Shown: positions 25,376 to 37,800 of the stretch, in pieces
Numbering within the stretch: the stretch's first letter is position 1
Layout of the letters: each line of letters starts with the position of its first letter
Assembly: GCA_002633005.1 (NCBI GenBank)
Contig: NMRA01000122.1
Coordinates: forward strand, 340,171 to 404,170
Source of the DNA: Phoronis australis
Taxonomy: Eukaryota > Phoronida > Phoronidae
Direction of reading: 5' to 3'
DNA length: 64,000 nucleotides
Translations under genes and position numbers: made by a program
The notes under the pieces: model-generated
Told to the model about the DNA's origin: nothing
What the model saw: only the letters and a program-made list of their open reading frames with translations
Database searches by the model: none

Positions 25376-26641
25376 GAGCTTGTCAGAAAAATAATTTCTA
25401 CTACTTGCCCAACAAACATTTTGGCTCTCATAGGCCAACATCATCGAGCTGAGGACAGGGACACGCTACATTAATGTCTGAGACAAGTTCACTTAACTGA
25501 GACTATCCAACTTCTGTTTGGACAGGTAGAGCTGTCCCCTTCCAATTAAACTGTCTGCGTACCTGGTGCTCAGATGTCTGACAATAATTTATCTATGTTT
25601 TTGAAATTTAGGTTGCAAAAGATGCAGCCATTTTTGACAACATTGCATTCAGATTGTTGGGTTAAAGAGCCAGCTGCCCAGTAATCCCTGCAGGGTTCAT
25701 AGACTGAATCTCTACAGAAACTGTAGTATTTCTACAGTAAACCTATTAAAAATGATGACTTTTCTAAAGAAGCTCCCTCCAAATGGGTCCTATTTTAAAG
25801 TCCACTCTTTACTCAGTGGGTATCCTAATTTTCCTGTGATGATTGACATCAAAAATATTTAAGCACCTCCCGAGGCCAACCCCTCTCATCTTAGACCATG
25901 GCCCCCAAACTTGCTGCAAATGTTCGTAAGTTGACAATGGTAATATTACATATTTTTTTAGAAATTTAAGCGCTTTATCAATGAGCATAGTATTTAACAT
26001 GCGATGTATTGTAATAGATGAAAAGAACTTGTGGCCTATAAAGGTTTGGAAGATTGGAAGATGCAACTTCTGGGCTGCTTTCATCATCTTGCGATCAGAT
26101 GAGATCTTTTAAATGCTGAATCTGTGTGTTCAGATTGAGCCTAGGTTAACGAAAGAGTTTTCTAAGACAAAAGTAGGCCTGCCTGGCCAGCAGCATGGTG
26201 CATTAGCCAGTATCACACTCCTCCAAATAACAAACAGTGAAATGTGAAGATGGTGGAATAAACAGCCGGCTGACACCTGAGCCCAAACAAGATGATGTCA
26301 CTTCAAACAAAAAATTCTCAAAGAAATGCTAAGTGCTTGCACTCGCCAGTTGGAGGATGTCAAAACAGCTGCACGCGACTGGCCATGTTGTTTGAAAGGT
26401 AGCACAAGCCATCCTGTCTTGACACGCGTACATTAGGCCTCTACTATTTGTACAGTGAGCCAGCACAGTAAACAAACCAGGTAAATGGGGACAGTGCTGG
26501 TAAAAAATGGTGCCTAGTAATAAACAAGCATGGCAGGTAATGGATGATTGGAGATCAACGATGACAGATAAGTACAAATTGAACACAGTCCCCGACACAG
26601 GACACACACGGTGAGGATACACACAGTAATCAAATATTTAC

Positions 26642-26781
26642 CAGCGCAAAAATCAGATAGGGCTTCCACCTTTGTTAAGTCGACACCCACGGGCACCAGC
26701 GAGTCCCGATACGCCAGTTTTGCATGTAAACTACACGCTTTGCGTCTAGCCAACCATGTACAGTTTTGCTTAAATAAATCA
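26642..26781 (-). CDS. tentative internal exon of an unknown protein
   Basis: A 140-nt minus-strand interval lies between an acceptor-like TTAATTTCAG (ending 26782) and a donor-like CTG|GTAAATA (26642|26641). An in-frame stop just upstream of the acceptor fits a real exon start. The frame gives DLFKQNCTWLARRKACSLHA, then a segment ending VEALSDFCA, with Cys at residues 7, 16 and 45. The interval is unusually CpG-rich for this window, as is the proven kinase exon. The entry phase is 2 and the exit phase 1, so it cannot join directly to the 16346-16579 frame, nor to the kinase exon, which would enter it with the wrong neighbours. I do not recognise the family; chance is a real alternative. Confidence 0.3.
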
Positions 26782-27312
26782 CTGAAATTAACATATTGTC
26801 AGCAGATGATAAATGGAAAGACGGCACACGAATCTCTTCATGCCTGCCTACGTGGACATGGATAAGAGCCCTAATCTGATGAAGAGACTTAGGAACGCGT
26901 GACCATTTTGAGTAAATGATGCTCAACAAACAAAACCTTCAATCGCACATAGCCACACGTGTCTTCAGCTTACTGCTATAAAATCTAACCATGAATATGA
27001 ATGCCAACAAAATCAAGGTACACAGCAGTTTCCATTTCAGAAAAACTAAATATTGTTTGAGAAGGCAAAACACCTGCCCAGTGGACATTAGTTGGCACAC
27101 TCCCCACCAGCCCCCACTTGGGGGTGTGAATGAAACAACAAGCGCTCAGACGCTGCTTCCGCCGAGTCACACCAGTCTTCAGCTTACTGAACACTGGTTG
27201 ACTTCACATCCAGGTAAAAGAATAGCGTACAGTCCAATAAAAAGTTTCAAAGTTAAAGTTAAATATGTGCTGATCAATTGCAGCTAAAAATTGACCTTAT
27301 TTTACTTTTCAG

Positions 27313-27442
27313 TAGGAAGGTGGGAGGGATTGAGGGAGGGGAGGTAGGTAGGAGTGAGGAAGGAGGCAGAGATGGGGCCGGAGGGGGAGGGAGGGGGAGG
27401 GAGAGGGAGAAGCGGAGGGAGGGAGGAAGGGAGGGAAGGAGA
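27313..27442 (+). repeat. polypurine (GGGA/GGAA)n tract, G-quadruplex prone
   Basis: About 130 bp nearly all A/G on the plus strand, including consecutive runs GGGGG, GGG, GGGGG, GGG near 27381-27403. Such mirror-like purine tracts can form triplex (H-DNA) or G-quadruplex structures. It creates a spurious Gly/Arg/Glu-rich open frame. Confidence 0.9.
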
Positions 27443-27960
27443 TATTTTATTTATTCTTTTTTCCCCCCACTTTACTTTTTATTATGTATCATTCCAATGT
27501 GCAGTGATAAGTTCCACAAGCTTTTCTCATTGATACTAGTGTGCGACTAATGTGACTGTGAACATTGAACAATCATGTTTAAAACAGTCTGTCACTTAAC
27601 AAGCACCAACTAGCTTCCAAAATGACATTTCGTTCTAGTCAACAAACAAAAATGCTCAACATAAATAACTTCATATTTTAAGCCAGGAAGAATCAATGAT
27701 TAAATGCGCAACGTAAAACTACCGGTAATTGTGACAGTTTCTAAGTCAACCAAAACAGAAATGAAACTGCTTTGAGGAGCATCTGATTTAGCGAAATGAA
27801 CAAAACAAAGATTAAGTAACAATGATGTTGCGAGATGATGATGATGAAGACATTTTTTATGGTGATAACAGAAACGATTATTAGAAGCGCAGCTTCTGCT
27901 TATACACCAACACTTGGCAAAAATGGATGAAAAATGATGATGACTCAATAATGATGATAG

Positions 27961-28280
27961 TTTAACTACAACAATGATTATTTCACTACAGCAATGATTA
28001 TTTCACTATAACAATGATTGTTTCACTATAACAATGATTAGTTCACTACAACAATGATTATTTCACTATAACAATGATTGTTTCACTATAACAATGATTA
28101 GTTCACTATAACAATGATTAGTTCACTATAACAATGATTGTTTCACTATAACAATGATTAGTTCACTATAACAATGATTATTTCACTATAACAATGATTG
28201 TTTCACTATAACAATGATTATTTCACTATAACAATGATTGTTTCACTATAACAATGATTAGTTCACTATAACAATGATTA
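27961..28280. repeat. 20-bp minisatellite, 16 copies, each with a SOX-type site
   Basis: Exactly 16 head-to-tail 20-bp units with consensus KTTCACTATAACAATGATTR. The repeats vary mainly at the unit junction (ATTA/ATTG, TTTC/GTTC) and the variants recur in a loose higher-order pattern. Nearly every unit contains AACAATG, a perfect SOX HMG-box core (unit 2 has GCAATG). The 20-bp period is close to two helical turns, so the cores face the same side of the DNA. Confidence 0.97.
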
Positions 28281-28352
28281 TTTCAATCATGATGAGATGA
28301 TGAAGAATGGCAATGAACAGTAGCTGATGACACACTCAATACAGCGCTTATG

Positions 28353-28462
28353 ATATCACACTCCAAATAGCACTATATCACACTCCAAATAGCACTATAT
28401 CACACTCCAAATAGCACTATATCGCACTCCAGGCAGTGCTATATTGCACTCCAGATAGTGCT
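28353..28462. repeat. 22-bp tandem repeat, 5 copies
   Basis: Units of ATATCACACTCCAAATAGCACT start at 28353, 28375, 28397, 28419 and 28441. The last two have diverged (ATATCGCACTCCAGGCAGTG, ATATTGCACTCCAGATAGTG). It lies 70 bp after the 20-bp minisatellite. Confidence 0.95.
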
Positions 28463-28469
28463 TGATAGA

Positions 28470-31400
28470 TCAATTCATTCACCAAATTTCAGAATATCCC
28501 TCCAGACAGAGCTATGTCTATGCAAAGCGAAAAACAAAAAAGGCCGTCACATCCGATTTCAACCAAAAACAAAAGCCCTCAAGCTTTTGAGGAGACATGT
28601 TGAGAATTTCATGTCGATTGAATCTGAAATGCAACCAGTAGTGTGTGAACAACAAAACAAAATAAACAAATTTTAAGATATTGTAACATTAAAGCAGGCC
28701 TTCGCCAAGTAAAAACAAACCATCCACACACAGTAATTGGCAAAAACAGACAGCAAATAAAAATGTGATTTAAGATAGTTTTGTTGCAAAATGTCTATTT
28801 AAAACCTGAACATGGTTTCACCTTCACCTCAGTCAAACCAGCCACAGGGCACCCATCTGTCAAAGGCATGAGGCCATATTGCCCCTTAGAGTCATTAACA
28901 AAGCATCAACAAGGCAATGACAGAGAGAAGACATAACATTAACACAGGAGATGGGAAGAGAGATAGCAGCCAGCCAAGCAGATAGAGCCATCTGGTGTTG
29001 GTCAGAGACCATGACAGACACAATATGTTTCATCAGTAGATCAAAAGTTGAAAAAATACTGAAACATTAGGACCTGTGAATACCTGAAACAAGAGCCTGT
29101 GAATACCACTAAAGTGATATTCCCGAAAGTCTTTACTTTTCTGTTGCTATTAGCCTTGTTAAAGCCTCTAGCATGCAGTTAGTTTCATGCAAGCCGACAA
29201 AATACAGTCAAGTTCCCAACTGTATTGATTTCCATATTTGGAAAAGCACGCGACTGCTACTCAGATAGTAAGATTATGAATGTATTGACGATACCCAACG
29301 GACGTTAATATGGAATTAAGAGTTTGAATAAGAGAACCACTGTGACGAGGGGACCACTCTGCCCCCTGGTGTTGGGAGGGACAGCTTTCATTTTAAGTTA
29401 CTCAACCTCATTCCTATGATCAATCATGAGCCAGAGAAGTTTGGATCCAGCTAGTCTCAGCTATGAAACTAGCCTATGTGGCGATGGTACAGAAAGGAAT
29501 GAAGCCAGAATTCTACAGCTTTCATTTCAAACATCTGTAGATTTGTGCCAAGTCCACTGAGAGAACAGCAGTTTCCAAAATCCAGTAATTGATCTCATGT
29601 CTGTTGTTAAAACATTGGGGCATTGTCTAGCATCACCCCTGCACACCTATTATCAAACACCCTTCAAAGAGATATTTCAACCAGTGATACTTTCACACAA
29701 AAGGAGCTTAGACTACTGTTAGTGACATCCATGGTAGATGGCGTTAAAAGGTTGTGGTTCTTGTACAAATCTATTGACAATACAAGGTCTGCTGTGAACT
29801 GGATAGTTTCTAATAACAAACATGATATTCGCAAGCATTACGCCCTGTTGCAGTAACAGCGTTCACATCAGCGGTAGTACACAGAAGTAATCACTGCCTG
29901 TGATGCAGTTGTTTTACCAAGCACCTCCATTATGCTTTTCATCACAGCACATTATAAAAACCTCCTGTTTTGTTTCAATTTCCAGCGACAGCAGTTTCCA
30001 AATCGAGGCTAAGTCCTGATATCAGTCCAGTCCATTGTTATGATGTTAAGCATTACCGCAAACTTTTTGTCTGGCATCACAACTAATGCAGGCCAATTAT
30101 CTACCATGGTTGAAACGGCTACTAAAACGGGCACCAGAGAACCGAAACTTAACACATCTACTTTGGCTAATTTTCATCAATTTCTTCAGGTGAAGATTGA
30201 CCATCTAACTTCTTATGGGAATTCAATTTCAGAAACCAGTTTGAAAAATCACTAGCTTTAGAGCAAGATACCTCATTTTAGTCAGTGTTTTATTGCTGTA
30301 GTCATTGCTAATGCGGCAATTGACCAGTATCGCCAGGACTTTGAGTGATGGTTTAAGTGACCAATCAGAACGCAGCATTCTTGACACATCTTGTTTCCAA
30401 GCTCTCATGTTACGCGACAAATAACACGTTGCTGGGTAAGACTTATTGTTTGTTTGTCAACATTTCGCAAGGGGGCGGAGCTTGCGATAGGTCAATTGCT
30501 CTACTCCACACAGCAGGACCTTGGATCAGCGTTCTTGATAAACAGGCTTCCTAACAACAGTCGCTCTTATGATGAAGTACAAGGTGTTGCGAAACGGGCC
30601 AAGTTCAGTCTTATTGGACAATTTACGCAATTTAAAGCAGATACAAAACGGCCAATATTTCAGATATAAAACAAGTCAAAAATAGCCTTATGTGAGAACT
30701 GAAAAATCAGCCATTTAGAAGCAAAACTGATGCCATTGTCAATGTTGGGCACATTTTCACCACAGAACTTGAAGGAAAGCCATTTATAATTACAATGAAT
30801 AACTAATGTACCTGTGGGCAAAAATTAACATGGCAGCCAGTGCTGTCCGTCTTCAAATGATAGATTTTATTAAATATAATTTGTAAAAACAGTAACTATA
30901 GCATCATGACTGAAAAGTGTCTGGCAGAAGTGAAGCATTGTGGGTGAACAGGAGGGGAATTTCACCTCTACGGCAGGACAATTTACAGTAAAATTTCCTC
31001 AAATTCGAACAAAACATGGCCAAAATTGTCATTTTTCATTTGTCAAATGCTCACTTCATTATAAAAAATGTTGTGTTTGCTGATGACAGCTGTACTACAA
31101 TGGAGTAAAATTGTCTTCTTGTTTACTCATGTTGAAAATTTTGATGAAATCGAATTTATCCAATGTTCCGCCATATTGAGTTCTAATTTGAAGAAACTTC
31201 ACAATTCCATTCTCATTTCAGTGGAAAGTTTCAAAAACAAATAATTCAGAGGTCTGCAGCATTAACTAAGTGTACACCTGGAACATCTGGGGTGGTGGAC
31301 ATCATCTGCAGGGTTGACTTCTTGAAGGTCATCCCTTATGGTGGCATTGAAAGATGAGTCAACTGTTTATGGACACAGGAGGGACTAATTGAAGTGATTA

Positions 31401-33480
31401 ATTTAGCCTCACTGAGAGTGAAGCAGCACTCACCGTTTGAGTGTAGGGCCCAGTATGTTTAAGTAGGCATGGTAATCATTTACACGAGAAGGATGTCCAA
31501 CCAGGAGGCTTATGGGCTTAACCAGCTTTCTCCCTCAGGGGTCCTGTTGACCCAGTGCACAACTTATGAGGATCAATTAGATACTGGGAAAATTAGCTAG
31601 GCACGACTTGTGCAGGCCAATGCTAGGGCGTTCCTAAGACCGTGCAACCAGTGACTGAGTCCCGCACGTGTCGAATGTCATAGTACTGTGATCACGTGCC
31701 AGCCATAATCAGCGGATGTGACTCCGCAGGTGAGCAAAGGCCAGTTGGGGATTAACCCTGAATTCGGGGTTACCGTGGATACTACAGGTGTTTAATGAAG
31801 TGTTTAATGCTTCCAGCCTGGCCTCACATGATCAATACAGTGAACAGCCATTTCATTCCTTACAAGTCATCTCAGTTTGAAAAGACAATTTGTCCGGTGT
31901 AAAAAGATTGTCCACTGTTCAAGGTCTGGTCACCACAGTATTGCCAATCAGTCAGCCACAATGTTTACATACCAAAAGTTTATTTATTCACCAGAGGTGG
32001 CTGAAGTATAATTTGAACACTATCAATACATCCAGTTGTCACTAGTGAACCAGGTTATGTTTTGCTGACCTCAACATGTTCCAACAGTGTCAACAAAACG
32101 AATAGATCAATTATGGTAAAAGGCCAAGAAACACTAACACAGTTCACGCTTATTAAGACCCTTTTATTCCCACATTCCTGAACAGTTACATTTTTATGAT
32201 AACGATTTTATACATGTTAACCGTTATTTTTATACCCATTTAAACATTTACTAAATATTGTCCTACAAACAACAGTGATTGTTATCAGATATCTGCCAAG
32301 ACTGTGTTACCTTAATCAATTGTATTTTTGTGGGTATCATAATATAAGGACAGCTCAGGTGAACATTTATTCATCAAGATTAGTTGGCACTAGTGAGCAA
32401 GTACCCTGCCCGAAAGACAGGTTTCATTGCAACATCATAGTAGGACATCACCTCAATCAGGTCAAGTAGACATGGGATGTGCCATTAAGTAATGCATATT
32501 AATCCAGTTACGAAAATTAAAAGCCTTTTGCTAAATTCAAATAAGAATTCCCAATGTGAAGGTTCATATAGGGAGCTAGGATTAAATTTGTTCAAATAAT
32601 TCCAACTAAACATTTTTTGCAAAGCAACACTGTATAAATGGTTCTCTTTTTTACAAAATGTCCTAAATGTTGGTTTCTTATTTTCATGCCACACTTTTTA
32701 AAAGGGAAGGCATCCTACTGGCATGCTCTCATCAACGAAGTTGGTATAGAGTTCTGGGGTACTTTCAAAATCCAGATCAATGTGGAATCTGGACATCTGG
32801 GAAAATGGTTACCACACATAATACCAAATGATACAAAATGCTATCTGTTAACCACGCCTCAACCCAACTGCCACTTCTTTTGATTTCCCACCCGAGATGA
32901 TATCTACCAGGCAGATGATATTACCGAAACCACAAATGCACAAACCTAAGATACCAATCAGGGACTTGTGAAAGAGCCCCACATGTTTTGCATTTGAGAC
33001 ATGGGTGTAAGGCAAAGAAAATAAGCCATAATGTTGTTATTTTATCAATTTTTGTTCTTGCATCCGTATGGCTCTTATAGGTTGTCTATTTCATAGCCAC
33101 AAGTTTGTCCATAAATGGTCGCCATTAACACTTCCATCAGTATTGAAGATGAACAACAGACCACTGGAGCTCATAAGGTCTCACTGGTAACCCATGAATG
33201 CATGCCATTTTTATGCCTTTTGGATTTTCTAATTTCATGTGTAGTCACTTGCTCTTCGTACAGCACTTTAATGTCCACTGGTGAATGAGGGCATTGCGGT
33301 CAGTCATATAAGTTTGTGAAAAAGTCTCGCCAATTTTTCTGAAAGAGCCCTGGGAAATTTTTTTAACGCAAATTCACTTTGGGAAATTGGGGACATATAG
33401 AGATCCCTGGAACCTGACACGTCACCTCCAAGAGAGCAAATACCCCACGCCTAACAACGTGGAGCCCCAATAACCCCCCA
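28470..33480. other. non-coding stretch, no gene seen
   Basis: Mostly AT-rich unique or degraded-repeat DNA. It holds a CTCF-like core on the minus strand (29356-29373, CACCAGGGGGCAGAGTGG), a patch at 30350-30600 with CCAAT motifs and GGGGGCGGAGC that could be promoter-like, and donor-like sites (30190, 31727) without a supported exon. Confidence 0.4.
29356..29373 (-). promoter_or_regulatory. CTCF-like site
   Basis: The minus strand reads CACCAGGGGGCAGAGTGG, a close match to the animal CTCF core CCACCAGGGGGCRC with a following purine. Unlike the sites in the 9.6-kb array it is not inside a recognisable repeat. Occupancy is unknown. Confidence 0.35.
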
Positions 33481-33496
33481 GGTATCATACCGTCCT

Positions 33497-33792
33497 AGCA
33501 GCCAGGGCTTGGAATGACCAATGACAAAAAACGCGGAAACTTTTACGGCCCAAAACATGCGTGCTACCCAGCCTTGAAATAGTCGTTGTGAACCTTTCGC
33601 CGACAAAAATCGGTAGGATTGAAAAAAAACGTGAACGTCGTTGGCAATGCCGCGGTAAGAAAGGAATTTGCCGCGGAAATTTTATATCAAATCCGATTTT
33701 TTTTACGTGGAAATATAATAAAATGCGCGGACAGAACATTTTAAAAAAGCGGAAATCCGCGTTTCAGCGGAAAATTCCAAGCCCTGAGCAGC
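33497..33792 (+). mobile_element. 284-bp MITE with 13-bp perfect ends and AGCAGC target duplication
   Basis: The element (33503-33786) starts CAGGGCTTGGAAT and its reversed right end starts CAGGGCTTGGAAT too, with further similarity inside (CGCGGAAA on both arms). AGCAGC lies immediately outside each end (33497-33502 and 33787-33792), a 6-bp candidate target-site duplication. CAGGG ends recall hAT elements, but those duplicate 8 bp. It has no transposase. Confidence 0.85.
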
Positions 33793-34651
33793 ACACCCCA
33801 CAAAATATAGTCCAGCATCTCCAACACCACCCCTCCCTGCAAAAAGTAGACTGATCCTGCACTAAAACAATTGCACTCAGGACTGGTCTAGGCAGGACTC
33901 CAACACTAAATTTAGTACCCACAATATCTGGGCCTCCAAAAAAACAGTCGTGGGTAACCACAGAGTTCTGGGGGCCATCCAGCTGATAAGAACACCACAA
34001 TGGCGTCATTGTTACCTGGCTCACCTCCAGCTACACTAAGTACAAGGAGGATAACCACAAGTGAACATATATAGAAGACAAGAGTTTACTCAAGGGAGGG
34101 GAGGCTGGTGTAGGGTCATAGTTGGCAATATTAATAGGAAAATAAACAGCAGCGGTGTGAAAAAATCATGCTGGTGTCTGGTAACTTTGTAAAACGATAT
34201 CATTTGGCTAATTACGAGCAGACTACCTGTATTGAAACCAGACATGGATTAAAGAAAGCTTAGTAAGAAAAGTGCATCAGACATCTAGAGATTGTGTCAA
34301 GCTTGTCAAGCATTCGAGTCCTTTAGAGATGACAGTGAATTTAATGCTTTTTATGCCTGTTAGTCTTGCAAAATGAATAAAGTAAACTCCAGGTAACAAA
34401 CTGAAAGGACTTTAAGAGTTTTTTGCAAAACAGGAGCCTCATGAGAACGTCATTGGTCTTAGATTGTTTGTACTGACGGAAAATGATGCAGCCAACCTTT
34501 CATTGTGGCAATGACATGCAACAACTGAAAGACTGGCATTTAAAGCAAAGGGACAAGACATCAACGACCATGTTCTGTTCCTTAGAAGTCAAGGAAGTAA
34601 TTTGCACAATTACCCGAGTGTACCACCTGTAATAAGCACGCCTTCTCTCAC

Positions 34652-34818
34652 CTGTGAACCACGCCCCTCTCGTGCATGTAACACAGGGCGGACACCATCT
34701 GCCGAACAAACGGCCATGCTTGCTCCTCCGTGAGTCGCGAGTCCCTCTGTGAACGGATGAAGGACAGTAGCTCACCACCATTGGCAGACTCTAGCACCAG
34801 ACAATAGAAGGAGCTGGC
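34652..34818 (-). CDS. protein kinase exon: hinge to catalytic loop (HUNK-like)
   Basis: This 167-nt exon follows acceptor TTCCATTGTAG and ends at donor CAG|GTGAGA. It enters in phase 0 and leaves in phase 2. It encodes ASSFYCLVLESANGGELLSF, then a helix with LTEEQAWPFVRQMVSAL and CYMHERGVVH, ending in the first two bases of the HRD arginine. These are kinase subdomains V-VIB: gatekeeper Leu9 and hinge Glu10, the GGEL of helix D, helix E and the start of the catalytic loop. The catalytic Asp, DLKxEN and DFG must be on the next exon, which I did not find between 1 and 34651. The helix E and GVVHR segments resemble HUNK and other AMPK-related kinases. The kinase call is near certain; the HUNK label is less so. 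Confidence 0.95.
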
Positions 34819-37800
34819 CTACAATGGAAGAATAGTCAGACATGTGAGTATACTTCTAAGATCCTACGTTGGAGGTTCTATTAACATGGTATATTAGTCA
34901 ACATAACTGAAAATAAACCTGTCTTTGTCATTAAAATTTAAAACATGCACATATTCTTTTTCATGCACAAGGTATCCGTTATGCTTCTCTGTAGTCCAGT
35001 TTTATTGAGCTACCAACCCACATCTTTACGTTGCACCGTTTTGTCTAAATATGATACAATTTGCTTTTCAGTAAGTGTTGAACTAAATGTTATTTTAAGA
35101 ATGTTTAAAGCCTCACTCCATTAACTTTTGAATAAAACCTGTTGAAGACAGAAGAGATCTCAGCTTGTACAGAAATTAGAAGTCATTGATTCCTTATAGA
35201 AATTAGAAGTGACAAATGAGTCAATGACTAACACTGAACTAAATCAATTGGAATTTGCCAGAGTGTCATTTTATTTGCAACATTAGCAAGATGGCTGTCA
35301 GCCAAAAGAGAAGACAGGTTCCGTGACAGAACACTAGAGGGCAATATATGTTGTATTTCAGCAGTTCTAGTAAGAACTGAATTGGAGTATACACCATATT
35401 TATATTCTTTGGAAACTGACACTGATACAAAAATAGATTCCTGTAATTTGACACCATACTTAAGGATACTCTTTCCCACCTTTTCAGCTAAAAATTTCAT
35501 ACACACAATTTGAAGGCAAACCAACCTCATTGAAACTTTTAACCAAATTATGCTCTTTTCAACACACAATAAAATGTTGTCAAAATAACTTAAACACAGA
35601 ATGTTCAAAATATCTTTTGAATTTCTGGTGGCAGATCTAAGATGTCATAAGAGAGGTCCGACTACAATGTTCGAAGGAATATTATAGCCCTTAAATGTAG
35701 CCCTTAAAAACAGCAAATCGACAATGTTTTCATAGTGTTCATAGGGGGATCCCCCCTTGAATTCACCTGTTCACACCAACAAAATGGGTGGCATAACAAA
35801 CTTCACTTTCACAAATTGTCATTAAAAAGAACAAAAAACACAAATACATGGAGAGCATTAATGTACAAAAAGTTTCAGGTTAACGAGATTTATGAAGCTC
35901 TTTCTGGGTTCTAAACTTGTGAATATACAAAGAATCAGTGTCTTTAAGACATCAAAACTCATAACTAGAACCCAAAATAAATCATATTTATCAGAGCTCT
36001 TGATTGAGCCCAATCATCTAGGTAATGAAGATTTTTTTATTTGCTGAAAGCTATCAGTTATTGATCAGTTGTAGTCCAAATGGTGAGTACCTGGAAATAA
36101 GGTAGAGCAGAGATTTAAGGATTCCAGCTTATCACTAGACAGAGACAATCACAGGATTATACAGATTTTATGGGGTGCAAGAAGAGTGCATGCCAGCTTC
36201 AACAGTATTTGCTTGGCTGGGATTAAAAATGCATATCAACAATGTTTTTCCCAAATGGGTAATTCTGCACCATAGCCTGGGGCCAGAGCGACCACAACTC
36301 AACACAAACTGCAAGGGTCCTCTTTAAAAGTACTCGATGTGGGCAGAGTTGAATAAAAAAATAAATGAGCCGTAAAACTTGACTGTCCGGTGAACCGAAG
36401 AAATTTTGAGACATGGAGAGCTACATCCAATTAACACAAACTTATGGTGAGCCAGAAATGCGTTCCAAAACACCTGTTTTGAACATAGTCAAGAAAAAAT
36501 ATAGTCAAAATGGACGAAAATAAACACCAAATGGGACACCAGTGCAGTTGCATACTACCCTGTTCATCTGGGATAATGCCCAGAGGGCACTTAAAGTGGG
36601 GAACTAAAAAATCAAGGCGTTAGGCCAAGCTTGGGCGCTTACAAACGGAATTTTTAAAAGTCGAGGAGGAGTGGGTGTTTACCTGAACGGACAATTTGGA
36701 CAAACACATCGACTCAAGACCATGTTCCCGCCCAAATAAGGGAAGAGTGCTGAAATTTTGACTGTTCGTTACTCAAATGTAAACAATTCGTTATGTTTTG
36801 GGAGCTCAAACCTGAAAAAATGTCAGTAGTGATGACAGAAAACTAGAACAAAGTAAATGAAATAAGTGAGGAAATGCAAAAGGAAATGTAGACAACGGAA
36901 AGGGAAACATAAACTTTGATGGAAAAGTGGACAAGAACTGCAGATGAAACTGATGGGCAGATAAAAGGGCAAGTCATTGCTTATCCAGTCTTTACCGTGG
37001 TTCTAGCTTTATTTAGTTGTAACACTTTTTGCATTATAAAGAGTTTGATTACAGTCAAATTTAGGATCAACTTAAGTTGACATTTTTCTATTTTTCAACA
37101 GCTTGTGCAAATACTCAAAATTTACAAAAGGCTGCTAAAGACAGTGGAGTGCATCATACAAAGCACTCTTACAACAAGGTAAGAACTTCATTAGAAGTGT
37201 ACTGTTGTTGAGAAAATTGACAAAATGTGAAATTCAAGTGTATCCCACGTTGCAAGCCATACCAAACAATTTTTACTGCAGTGTGCATTTTGTCCACAAA
37301 AGCGGCAAAAATTTTCGCCCAGGACTACATTGATGTAGTGTCCATAAATTGTGGTTTATTTGAACCAGTAACTAGACACCGGATTTCACATATTACCACC
37401 TTTCCAATTAACTTTGTAATCGGGAAATCCTCAACCTGTGATCAGCTCAGTTTTTACAGGGTAATAGAGAGCAAGCAGTTCAAGAGTTCAGAGCCTATAA
37501 TTTTAAGAGTCTGTCCTGTTATTAAGTGGTGAAATAATTAGATGAACTTTAAGGCGAATGGAACTAGACAGGTCACACCGTGGGGCGAGGACAAGTGAAC
37601 CAGACAGGGCAATAGTGGGAGAGCTTTTTTATCAATAGGTTTATTAGTGAAGTAGCAGACATCGACTGCAGCGTGGCTCCCTTTAAGTACTCTAGGTTTA
37701 TTTGGCTTCATTATGTGGACGTGCAGACATGTACCCAAGTGGACAAACCAAGGTTATGTCAACACTGTGGGACGCTTTGACCTGCAAAAATGTGGCTAAA

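Noticed and set aside
26991-27212. Plus-strand ATG frame 20 bp after a TATAAAA and ending at CCAG|GTAAAAG
   Set aside because: TATA-to-ATG spacing leaves no room for a transcript start upstream of the ATG, and the peptide has no family features.
33380-33410. Minus-strand CCAG|GGATCTCTAT, reading RDL after the kinase exon's HR
   Set aside because: The following residues (YMSPIS...) do not match the kinase catalytic loop DLKxEN.
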